Of a DNA stretch of 54,212 nt, positions 40,546-48,458 are shown in pieces. Source of the DNA: JBHELT01 sp046262935 (lineage in GTDB: Bacteria > Actinomycetota > CADDZG01 > JAHWKV01); NCBI GenBank assembly GCA_046262935.1, contig JBHELT010000048.1:1-54212 (forward strand), given 5' to 3'. Numbering within the stretch: position 1 is the first letter of the stretch; every line of letters begins with the position of its first letter. The notes beneath the pieces are model-generated. The model searched no databases, was not told the DNA's origin, and was given only the letters and a program-made list of their open reading frames with translations. The position numbers and the translations under genes are program-made.

Positions 40546-42192
40546 ATGGACCCCTTCTTGCAAGACCCCCCGCAACGCAGCAACAGGTTCCGTACCGATC
40601 GTGCCCTCCACCGCAATATCGAAAGACTGCTCGACCCCGATGTTTTCACTGAGGTAGCACCCTTGCTCGATGAGATGGGCGAAGCCGCTACTGATCTTCT
40701 TCCGGATCTGCAAGAGCAAGCTGAAGCTAATCCGCCTCGTCATGTTGCCTACGACGCTTGGGGACGTCGCACCGATGAGATCGTTGTCGATCCGGCGTGG
40801 AAGCGTCTGGTCGAAATAGGGATGGAGGCTGGATTGGTTGCCATCCCCTACGAAGATGGTTTCGGTGCATCGGGTCGCGTTGTTCAATTCGCCCTCGAGC
40901 ATCTGTTCATGGCGGTGTCGGCCACGGCAGATTGTCCGATGGCGATGACCGATGCGGCTGCACGCGTTCTGATCAACGAAGACGAAGAACTGCGAGACCG
41001 ATACGTTCCAAAACTTACGGCCCGCACCAACTACATCACCTCCGGCCAATGGATGACCGAGAAGGAAGGCGGGTCCGATGTTGGTCGAACGGGGACGGTT
41101 GCGGCCCCGTTGGGCGACGGCACCTGGCTTTTGACTGGAACCAAGTGGTTCACGTCGGCAACCACCGCTGACATCGCTTTGGCGCTTGCTCGGCCCCAGG
41201 GGGCCGAGCAGTCGAGCCGCGGACTTTCCTTGTTCCTCGTTGAGCTGAAGAGCGAACATGGTTGGAATGGCATCACGGTTCGAAGGCTCAAGGACAAGCT
41301 CGGAACGAAGGCTCTGCCCACTGCCGAACTCGACCTCAAAGACACCGTAGCGGTGCCTGTTGGCGGCATCGGAAGGGGAGTAGCGAAGGTAGCGCCGATG
41401 CTCAACATAACCCGCGTGCACTCGGCCTTTGGTGCGAACTCTGCAGTAGGCCAAGCGATCAGCCTGTCGCGCGACTACGCCAAGCGGCGCGAAGCGTTTG
41501 GACGCAAACTCGCCGACCTTCCCCTTCATGTTGTTTGGATGGCTTCGATCGCTGCTGAATACGAAGCCTCACTATCCCTTTGTTTCAGAGCAGCAGAATT
41601 GCTCGGATCGATCGAGAATGGCGGCTCCGACGACCTGCTTGCGAGGGTGGTGTTCCCGCTTACGAAATTGGCGGCCGCACGACAGGGCGTTTGGGCTTGC
41701 AGTCAGTTGTTGGAGAGTTTTGGCGGAGCCGGTTATCTCGAAGACTCAGGACTGCCCCGTTTGTTGCGCGATGCTCACGTTCAATGCATCTGGGAGGGAA
41801 CCACTTCGGTGCTCGCACTCGATGTTCTTCGCGCACTCGGCAAACAAGGCGCGGGCGAGACATTCTTGGACGACGTTACTGCGAATGCACGGGCCTATGA
41901 CCATCCTTCTTTGGTTGAACCACGCAGGGCAGTCCTCGACGCTGTCGGCGAACTCGAAACCCTGATGATGGAGCCGAGCGAGCCCGAAGCTAGACGCTTG
42001 GCATGGGGAATGGCTCGAACCTACGAGGCTTCGCTTCTTTGCCGAGGTGCCGGGTGGGCATTGGACAAACACGGCGATCCATCCACGGCTACCGCTGCTA
42101 GGGTCTTCACCGCGAGGCCCTTGATAACAAGGCCTCTCGATGTGCCACTCGAAAAGCTCGCGGATCTGTCTTTCGGAACTTCGACAGGTTGA
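40546..42192 (+). CDS. Acyl-CoA dehydrogenase, AidB-like
   Basis: 548 residues. An extended N-terminal region ('FRTDRALHRNIERLL') as in AidB and related long ACADs is followed by FAD-binding 'YITSGQWMTEKEGGSDVGRT' and 'LTGTKWFTSATTADIALALA'. The C-terminal helical domain contains 'FGGAGYLEDSGLPRLLRDAH' and 'CIWEGTTSVLALDVLRAL'. Electrons from the acyl-CoA would go to ETF. Substrate may be branched or long-chain. The ATG at 40546 is chosen over upstream codons inside the ligase gene. Confidence 0.9.
   Translation: MDPFLQDPPQRSNRFRTDRALHRNIERLLDPDVFTEVAPLLDEMGEAATDLLPDLQEQAEANPPRHVAYDAWGRRTDEIVVDPAWKRLVEIGMEAGLVAIPYEDGFGASGRVVQFALEHLFMAVSATADCPMAMTDAAARVLINEDEELRDRYVPKLTARTNYITSGQWMTEKEGGSDVGRTGTVAAPLGDGTWLLTGTKWFTSATTADIALALARPQGAEQSSRGLSLFLVELKSEHGWNGITVRRLKDKLGTKALPTAELDLKDTVAVPVGGIGRGVAKVAPMLNITRVHSAFGANSAVGQAISLSRDYAKRREAFGRKLADLPLHVVWMASIAAEYEASLSLCFRAAELLGSIENGGSDDLLARVVFPLTKLAAARQGVWACSQLLESFGGAGYLEDSGLPRLLRDAHVQCIWEGTTSVLALDVLRALGKQGAGETFLDDVTANARAYDHPSLVEPRRAVLDAVGELETLMMEPSEPEARRLAWGMARTYEASLLCRGAGWALDKHGDPSTATAARVFTARPLITRPLDVPLEKLADLSFGTSTG
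41188..41211 (+). repeat. Perfect 11-bp inverted repeat with 2-nt loop
   Basis: TGCTCGGCCCC (41188-41198), loop AG, then the exact complement (41201-41211), inside the acyl-CoA dehydrogenase gene. It shares the core TCGGCCCC...GGGGCCGA with the hairpin at 5588-5620. Confidence 0.7.
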
Positions 42193-43517
42193 ATCCCCAG
42201 ATAGAAGGACCTTTCATACTCGGTCTCGACATCGGTACCTCGCGAATCAAAGCAGCGATGGTAGATCGGGCGGGGTCCCTGGTCGGTGAACCCGTTATCC
42301 GCTCCACGACCTTCGATCCTGAAGACCTCATACAGGAGGTGGGCTTCACGATCGACGAACTGATCGGCCGACATGCCGAGCCACCTGTCGCGGTGGCGAC
42401 CTCTTGTTTCTGGCACGGGTTGCTGTTCATTGATGATGACGGTGCGCCACTCGGGCCCATCACCTCTTGGCAAGATACGGCGTCGGCAGACGCGGCCGCT
42501 CTGCTTGGCGAGACACTCGACCCAGCGGATTTCCATGCAAGGACCGGGTGCTTCATTCATCCGAGTTACCCGATGGTTAGAGCAGCCAAGGCAGCAACCT
42601 CGTTCACCAGACACAAGATCGCACGGATGATCGGACCGGCCGAATGGGTTATGTTGAATCTCTTCGGCGCAGACGCAACGTCGCCTTCGATGGCGTCTGC
42701 GACGGGCTTCACCGAGCTTGGTGGCGAGTCGTACTTAGACGAGGCTCTGGAGGCTGCAGGGGTTTCGGTCAAAGAACTGCCCGCGATCAACACAGAGCCA
42801 TTGGCCGGCCTGCTGAAGGACTGGGCGGATCGATGGCCCGAACTCGAAACCATCCCCTGGTTGCTTGCTGTTGGAGATGGAGCATGCGCGGCTGTAGGTT
42901 CGGGTTGTCTCGACGGGACGCATGCGGCTTTGACGATCGGAACTTCGTCGGCTGTTCGTGTGATCGTGGAGGAGAAACCTGTTCCGCCACAGGGTCTGTT
43001 CGCTTATTCGATGCCAACAACCCGATATCTAGTGGGAGGAGCCGCATCGAATGCTGGGAACGTGCTGGCATGGGCTCGGAACGTATTCAAGCTGCCCCAC
43101 GATGCGGTGGCCTCCGCTTTGCGAAAGGCGCCGGAACCCGGGCTCGAAGTGAGTTCGTTCCTAGCAGGAGAGCGCGCACCGGACTGGCCGCTGGTGTCTG
43201 AAGGAAGTATCGAAGGGATCAGGCTGACTACTACTTCGACGGATATCTTGCGCGGTCTCATCGACTCGGTATCCGGGTCGATCGTCTCGCTGGTCAGATC
43301 GATCGACGCCTGGGTGGGCGCAGAAACGGTTTTGGTCGGGAGCGGCGGCGTTGTGGAAACCGAAACTGAATGGTTCGCACATATCTGCGAACTCGTGGGG
43401 CGCCAGATATCAGTGGCCCCCACGCTGCACACATCGCTCAGCGGGGCGGCCATCTTGGCCTGGGAGTCGCTCGGCGGGGATAACGATCCGCCGGCCGTCG
43501 GCCAACCTGATCGATGA
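42189..43517 (+). CDS. FGGY-family carbohydrate kinase (gluconokinase-like)
   Basis: 442 residues. 'FILGLDIGTSRIKAAMVDRA' is the N-terminal phosphate loop, 'SCFWHGLLFIDDDGAPLGPI' the substrate-binding region, 'AVGDGACAAVGSGC' the catalytic Asp, and 'LTIGTSSAVRV' and 'LVGSGGVVET' the ATP site. Substrate pattern is closest to gluconate/xylulose kinases. The TTG start overlaps the acyl-CoA dehydrogenase stop (TTGA). The next gene is a glucose-type dehydrogenase, supporting gluconate as substrate (inference). Confidence 0.85.
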   Translation: MNPQIEGPFILGLDIGTSRIKAAMVDRAGSLVGEPVIRSTTFDPEDLIQEVGFTIDELIGRHAEPPVAVATSCFWHGLLFIDDDGAPLGPITSWQDTASADAAALLGETLDPADFHARTGCFIHPSYPMVRAAKAATSFTRHKIARMIGPAEWVMLNLFGADATSPSMASATGFTELGGESYLDEALEAAGVSVKELPAINTEPLAGLLKDWADRWPELETIPWLLAVGDGACAAVGSGCLDGTHAALTIGTSSAVRVIVEEKPVPPQGLFAYSMPTTRYLVGGAASNAGNVLAWARNVFKLPHDAVASALRKAPEPGLEVSSFLAGERAPDWPLVSEGSIEGIRLTTTSTDILRGLIDSVSGSIVSLVRSIDAWVGAETVLVGSGGVVETETEWFAHICELVGRQISVAPTLHTSLSGAAILAWESLGGDNDPPAVGQPDR

Positions 43518-43520
43518 CTA

Positions 43521-43550
43521 TTGCTCCAGCTTGCTCGTCCCACTTATAGT
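43521..43550 (+). promoter_or_regulatory. Promoter of the glucose dehydrogenase-like gene
   Basis: -35 TTGCTC (43521-43526), 18-nt spacer, -10 TATAGT (43545-43550). It predicts a leader of about 22 nt containing GAGGAGG (43567-43573) before the ATG at 43579. Confidence 0.55.
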
Positions 43551-43578
43551 CCGCACTCACGTCCCCGAGGAGGTCCGA

Positions 43579-44655
43579 ATGAAAGCAGTTGTCGTTACGC
43601 CGAAACAGGCAGGAACCGGAAGGGTCCAAGAAGTGCCCACTCCCGAACCCGCTGCGGACCAGGCTCTTGTTGAGGTGATCGAGGTCGGCGTTTGTGGGAC
43701 CGATCTGGAGATACTTCATGGCCTTTACGGCGAAGCCCCTCCCGGCGACGACTACCTGATCATCGGGCATGAGAATTTCGGCAAGGTCGTATCGGCTCCC
43801 GCTGGCAGCGATCTTTCGCCCGGAGATCATGTGGTTGCGATCGTCAGACGACCAGACCCGGTGCCCTGTCCTCAATGCGCTGTGGGCGAGTTCGATATGT
43901 GCTCGAACGGTCAATACACAGAGCGCGGCATCAAAGGACGTCACGGTTATATGTCCGAGTACTACGTTGAGACTCCTCAGTACTTGGTCAAACTCCCCGA
44001 TTCTCTTACCGAGATCGGCGTTCTGATCGAACCTTTAACCGTTGTCGAAAAAGGTGTCATCCAGTCTGAAGAGATCCAAAAGCGCATGACCTGGACCCCG
44101 CACGAGGCCGTGGTGACCGGCGCGGGACCGATCGGGTTGATGGCCACGATGCTCCTGAGATCGCGGGGCTATGACGTGTATACGCTCGATGTCGTCGAGA
44201 GGGACTCATTGCGAGCTCAGATGGTGGAAGCATGCGGAGCGCACTACGTGAAGGGTGACGAGGAACCACTAAGCGCTTTGTGTGCGCGGGTTGGGGGGAT
44301 CGATCTTATCGTCGAGGCCACCGCGGTTGCTCAGATCGTCTTCGATGCGATCGATGCGATCGGTCCGAATGGAGTCGTCTGTCTTACTGGTGTTTCAGCG
44401 GGATCTCGTTCGCTTCAGATACCGGCCGACAAACTCAATCTCGAGATGGTTCTGGACAATAAGGTTGTTTTTGGAACGGTCAACGCGAACCGCAGGTATT
44501 TCGAGGCTGCCGTTCAGGACCTTCAAACGTTCGAGAAGATGTGGCCGGGTCTTTGTTCCAAAGTGATAACGAGAAGGGTCCCCTTCGACGCTTTCGAAGA
44601 AGCCCTGACGCCCCGTCCCGGCATCGACGTCAAGTCAACAGTCTCGTTCCGCTAG
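43579..44655 (+). CDS. Glucose/sugar dehydrogenase, zinc MDR type
   Basis: 358-residue zinc-dependent medium-chain dehydrogenase of the archaeal-type glucose dehydrogenase group. 'EVGVCGTDLEILHGLYGEAP' and 'LIIGHENFGKVV' provide catalytic zinc ligands. 'PCPQCAVGEFDMCSNGQYTE' is the structural zinc lobe, here with fewer Cys than the usual four. 'VTGAGPIGLMATMLLRSRG' is the NAD(P) Rossmann motif. Likely oxidises glucose or galactose to the lactone. GAGGAGG gives a strong ribosome-binding site. Convergent with the GH63 gene. Confidence 0.88.
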   Translation: MKAVVVTPKQAGTGRVQEVPTPEPAADQALVEVIEVGVCGTDLEILHGLYGEAPPGDDYLIIGHENFGKVVSAPAGSDLSPGDHVVAIVRRPDPVPCPQCAVGEFDMCSNGQYTERGIKGRHGYMSEYYVETPQYLVKLPDSLTEIGVLIEPLTVVEKGVIQSEEIQKRMTWTPHEAVVTGAGPIGLMATMLLRSRGYDVYTLDVVERDSLRAQMVEACGAHYVKGDEEPLSALCARVGGIDLIVEATAVAQIVFDAIDAIGPNGVVCLTGVSAGSRSLQIPADKLNLEMVLDNKVVFGTVNANRRYFEAAVQDLQTFEKMWPGLCSKVITRRVPFDAFEEALTPRPGIDVKSTVSFR

Positions 44656-44675
44656 TCCGTACGGGCTAGCCGAGG

Positions 44676-47381
44676 CTACTCGTTAGCCGACGCCCGTGGC
44701 CGGCGAGTCGTCTTGGGCTTGGCCGCCGCCTTGCGCTTCTTGGATGGTGCTTTGACGCCATCGTGCGGTGCGACGGCGGACGAAACCCCATGCCCGCTGG
44801 CGATAAGGTCGGCCACCAGACCTGTCCATCCGGTTTGATGAGTGGCGCCGATGCCCGCGCCGGTGTCGCCATGAAAATATTCATGGAACGGGATCATGTC
44901 GCGCCAGCCTGCGTCCTTCTGGAAGTATTCATTCGACCCCAGAACGGCTCGTCGGCCAGATGCGTCACGAGTGAAGATGCCAACGAGCCTGTTCGAGATG
45001 TCATCTGCGACTTGTTTGAGTGTGTACTGCTTGCCCGAGCCGGTTGGGTACTCGACTGTGAAATCGTCGCCGAGATAGTGGTAGAAGGTGCGGATCGATT
45101 CGATGAGCATGTAATTGACTGGCATCCAGATGGGTCCGCGCCAGTTGGAATTGCCACCGAACATGCCGCTTGATGATTCTCCTGGTTCATAGCTGACGTC
45201 GGTGACGATCCCTCCGATGTCCATGTGCACCGGATTGTCGCCATGGCACTTGGAAAGTGCCCTTATGCCGTATGGCGACAGGAATTCGTCCTCATCGAGC
45301 ATGGTTTGAAGGATCCTGCGGAGTTTCTGCGGGTCGACGATAGATAGCAAACGGTCATCGCCCCCACCGGTCATCTCGATATGCGGGATCGTCGAAAAAA
45401 GTTCAACTTTGTCATTGAGAAACCAAGCCTCGCGATCGACGAAGGCGGGGATCTTTTTCATGTCTTCGCCTTCTAAGACTCCAACTGCGAACAGAGTGAT
45501 CAGGCCAACCATCGAACGGACCTTTAGAGCGATGCACTCTCCGCTATCGCGATGCAGCAGGTCATAGTAGAAGCCGTCTTCGTCGTCCCATAGTCCGTGT
45601 GTTAGACCCTGGCTGTTTATCCCTGCAGCGATGTAACAGAAATGTTCGAAGAACTTACTTGCGATGTCCTCGTACGACGGGTCCTTCTGAGCCAGAACGA
45701 CGGCGATCTCCATGAGGTCCAGGGCGTACATCGCCATCCAGGACGTGCCGTCGGATTGTTCAAGGTGCGCCCCGTGAAGGACTGCAGAACGGTCGATCGG
45801 ACCGATGTTGTCCAGACCCAGGAAACCACCCTCGAAGATGTTGTTGCCTTCTGCGTCTTTCTTATTTACCCACCACGTAAAGTTGAGCAGAAGTTTCTGA
45901 AAAACGCGCGCAAGGAACAAACGATCCTTGCTGCCATCCATGTGGAAGATCTTGAGGGCGGCCCAAGCATGCACTGGGGGGTTCACGTCACCGAAGTTCC
46001 ATTCGTATGCAGGGATCTGGCCATTCGGGTGTAAGTACCACTCACGAAGCATCAAGATCAGTTGCCCCTTGGCGAACTCGGGGTCAACATGAGCAAGCGT
46101 CACGCAATGAAAGGCAAGGTCCCAGGCCGCGTACCAGGGGTATTCCCATTTGTCCGGCATCGAGATAACGTCGTAGTTGTCGAGGTGCTGCCAATGCGAA
46201 TTGCGTCCGGCGAGCCGTTCGGGCGGCGGAGTGGGCCCCGTGGGATCGCCCTTGATCCATCGTTCGATGTCGTAGTGGTAGAACTGTTTGCTCCAGAGCA
46301 TCCCGGCGAATGCCTGACGCATGACCATCGCTTCGTCTTCAGTGGCGTCATGCGGCGTGAGCTTGGCGTAGAACTCATCGGCTTCTGAGTGTCTGTCGGC
46401 GACCACCCTGTCGAAGGCATCTGATAGATCGGTTTCGGCGTCGGAGAGACGAAGCCGGATCTCTTCAGTCTCGCCTGGGCCGACCGTTAACGTGAAACGC
46501 ATCGCGGCCTTCGTCCCCTTCATCTCGGGGTCCACGCTCGCTTTGCCGCCAACGATGTGGTCGGCGATCCCGTCTTTAGGGTATGGCGTTCGATTTTTGC
46601 CTTTCCAAAGTTTGGCGAAGTTGGTGTCGTTGTCGCAGAACAACAACTGCGGCTCCCCTTCGCCTGTGAGCCGGCGCGATCCAAGGCCATGGTGTTCCGC
46701 AAGGAGACCTCCGCCGTCGGCTGTTATCGATGGCTTCTGTCCGTCGTTCTGCCACGACCAGGTGTTGCGGAACCAAAGCGTTGGCACAACATCGATGGTC
46801 GCTGCCTCCGGCCCAGCGTTCTTCACATGCACAACGATGCAAAGGTCTTCGGGGCCGCCCTTAGCGAAGTCGGTGGTTATCTCCCAGTACTTGTTCTCGG
46901 CGAAGATGCCGGTGTCGACGAGTTCGTATTCAGGTTCGGCTTTGCTTCGAGTCGCGTTTGTCTTGATCAAGTCCGAGTAAGGGAAGGGTGCCTGGGGGTA
47001 CATATACCGCCATCGCATCCAAGAATGCGTTGGGGTCGAGTCGAGGTACCACCAATACTCCTTTGGATCTTCTCCGTGGTTCCCCTCGGGGTTGGAAAGG
47101 CCAAAGATGCGCTCTTTGAGGATCGCGTCCTTGCCGTTCCAGAAGGAAAGGGCGAAGCATAAGATCTGATGATCATCCGAGATACCTGCCAAGCCGTCTT
47201 CGTTCCAGCGATATGTGCGCGATTGGGCATGGTCGTGAGGGAAGAATCGCCAGGCATCGCCGTCGGCGCTGTAGTCTTCACGCACCGTTCCCCAGGCGCG
47301 TTCGCTTAGATAGGGTCCCCACTTCCTCCAAGGGACACCATCGGCTGCTTCCCTAAGTCGTGCTCGCTCGGCTTCGGCCAT
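44676..47381 (-). CDS. GH63-type glucosidase (MGH1-like), large
   Basis: 901 residues. An N-terminal beta-sandwich ('GPYLSERAWGTVREDYSADG', 'DHAQSRTYRWNEDGLAGISD') is followed by an (alpha/alpha)6 barrel: 'KWEYPWYAAWDLAFHCVTLA' with catalytic Asp, 'GFLGLDNIGPIDRS', 'GNSNWRGPIWMPVNYMLIES' and 'FHEYFHGDTGAGIGATHQTG'. It matches actinobacterial GH63 glucosidases. Natural substrate may be an alpha-glucoside such as glucosylglycerate or a malto-oligosaccharide. The Lys-rich tail is odd. No signal peptide, so cytoplasmic. TAACCT (47391-47396) ends 9 nt before the start. Confidence 0.9.
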   Translation of the reverse strand: MAEAERARLREAADGVPWRKWGPYLSERAWGTVREDYSADGDAWRFFPHDHAQSRTYRWNEDGLAGISDDHQILCFALSFWNGKDAILKERIFGLSNPEGNHGEDPKEYWWYLDSTPTHSWMRWRYMYPQAPFPYSDLIKTNATRSKAEPEYELVDTGIFAENKYWEITTDFAKGGPEDLCIVVHVKNAGPEAATIDVVPTLWFRNTWSWQNDGQKPSITADGGGLLAEHHGLGSRRLTGEGEPQLLFCDNDTNFAKLWKGKNRTPYPKDGIADHIVGGKASVDPEMKGTKAAMRFTLTVGPGETEEIRLRLSDAETDLSDAFDRVVADRHSEADEFYAKLTPHDATEDEAMVMRQAFAGMLWSKQFYHYDIERWIKGDPTGPTPPPERLAGRNSHWQHLDNYDVISMPDKWEYPWYAAWDLAFHCVTLAHVDPEFAKGQLILMLREWYLHPNGQIPAYEWNFGDVNPPVHAWAALKIFHMDGSKDRLFLARVFQKLLLNFTWWVNKKDAEGNNIFEGGFLGLDNIGPIDRSAVLHGAHLEQSDGTSWMAMYALDLMEIAVVLAQKDPSYEDIASKFFEHFCYIAAGINSQGLTHGLWDDEDGFYYDLLHRDSGECIALKVRSMVGLITLFAVGVLEGEDMKKIPAFVDREAWFLNDKVELFSTIPHIEMTGGGDDRLLSIVDPQKLRRILQTMLDEDEFLSPYGIRALSKCHGDNPVHMDIGGIVTDVSYEPGESSSGMFGGNSNWRGPIWMPVNYMLIESIRTFYHYLGDDFTVEYPTGSGKQYTLKQVADDISNRLVGIFTRDASGRRAVLGSNEYFQKDAGWRDMIPFHEYFHGDTGAGIGATHQTGWTGLVADLIASGHGVSSAVAPHDGVKAPSKKRKAAAKPKTTRRPRASANE

Positions 47382-47390
47382 CTGCTGGTG

Positions 47391-47465
47391 AGGTTACTTC
47401 AACAACGTGATCGAAGTCACTACTAGACCCTAAGACTTCGCTGGTGGCCTCTCGGCGCATACAAT
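47391..47465. promoter_or_regulatory. Divergent promoter region, GH63 and MBL-fold genes
   Basis: Minus strand -10 TAACCT (47391-47396) lies 9 nt before the GH63 ATG. On the plus strand a TACAAT-like hexamer (about 47460-47465) lies 6 nt before the GTG at 47472. Both predict leaderless messages. The ~90-bp divergent gap also contains ACTTC...GAAGT (about 47396-47418), a weak dyad that could be an operator. Confidence 0.4.
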
Positions 47466-47471
47466 TCGCCA

Positions 47472-48458
47472 GTGATCGATGAGGTAGCGCAAGGTATCTA
47501 CCGGCTCGGCTCCGTTTTCGGGGGCCGCCTGCTTTATGTGTACCTACTCAAAGGCGAGCATCACTGCGTCCTCATCGACTCCGGAGCGGTGGTCACCCCT
47601 GATGAAGCCATCATGCCCGCGTTGAAACGATTGGCTTGTGAACCCGACACTTTGATCGTCACACATTGCGACCTGGATCATCAGGGCGGCAACTACAAAC
47701 TCAAGCTGGCCTTCCCGGAGATGACATTGGCCTGCGGCGCGGGTGACGAAGAACAGGTTTCTGATCCCAGGGTTCTCGTTGACCGACGCTATTCCGCCTG
47801 GGAGCAGGACCACGGGGTTGGGTTCCCAACCGAGGTCAAACCAAAGTTGGTCTATCTCGCAGGGTCGAATGCCGTCCAGGTTGACCGAACGTTCACCGGC
47901 GGAGAGAGGCTGCAGTTGTCGGATGACTGGACGATCGAGGTGCTGCATCTTCCTGGGCATTCGAAGGGGCATCTGGCGATCTACGACCCCCGTTCGAACA
48001 GTGCCATCACACAGGACGCGGTGCATGGCAATGATTATCCATACGCCGATGGCAGACCATGGGCCCTCATGCCGACCTATTACTACATCGATCCATATCT
48101 TGAAACGGTGGAGAGGCTACGCGGCATGGATGTCTCGACGCTGCACACAGCGCACTGGCCGGTTGCCGAAGGAGCCGCAGTGACGCAGAGGTTGGATGAA
48201 ACTCGCGATTACACACTGAAGGCCGACAAGGTGGTCTTCGATCTTCTGGAATCTGGTCTGACAACCCTGAGCGAGATCATGGCCGAGGCTATGCCGAGAC
48301 TTGGAAAATGGGATCCGTCGACATCGGGCGACTTCGGCTGCTCGATGCATGGGCATCTGCAACGTTTGGTCGACTCAGGGATCGCTTCGGTCAGCAGGCT
48401 TGAGGGCCTTTTGCGCTATGCCGTTGCCGGCGATTATTCCCCGCCAGCGTCATCTTGA
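47472..48458 (+). CDS. Metallo-beta-lactamase-fold hydrolase
   Basis: 328 residues. Metal motif 'VTHCDLDHQGGNY' has H65, D67, D69 and H70, so the second His of the usual HxHxDH is Asp. 'HLPGHSKGHLAIYD' gives the third His and 'LHTAHWPV' the last. A C-terminal winged-helix-like segment ('TTLSEIMAEAMPRLGKW', 'HLQRLVDSGIASV') follows. Substrate unknown; glyoxalase-II-like thioester and lactone hydrolysis are options, the latter fitting a nearby sugar dehydrogenase. The stop overlaps glgX (TTGA). Confidence 0.82.
   Translation: MIDEVAQGIYRLGSVFGGRLLYVYLLKGEHHCVLIDSGAVVTPDEAIMPALKRLACEPDTLIVTHCDLDHQGGNYKLKLAFPEMTLACGAGDEEQVSDPRVLVDRRYSAWEQDHGVGFPTEVKPKLVYLAGSNAVQVDRTFTGGERLQLSDDWTIEVLHLPGHSKGHLAIYDPRSNSAITQDAVHGNDYPYADGRPWALMPTYYYIDPYLETVERLRGMDVSTLHTAHWPVAEGAAVTQRLDETRDYTLKADKVVFDLLESGLTTLSEIMAEAMPRLGKWDPSTSGDFGCSMHGHLQRLVDSGIASVSRLEGLLRYAVAGDYSPPASS

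Noticed and set aside
40504..41529. 341-codon antisense frame over the acyl-CoA dehydrogenase gene
   Set aside because: The sense strand carries all ACAD motifs; the antisense product has no recognisable fold.
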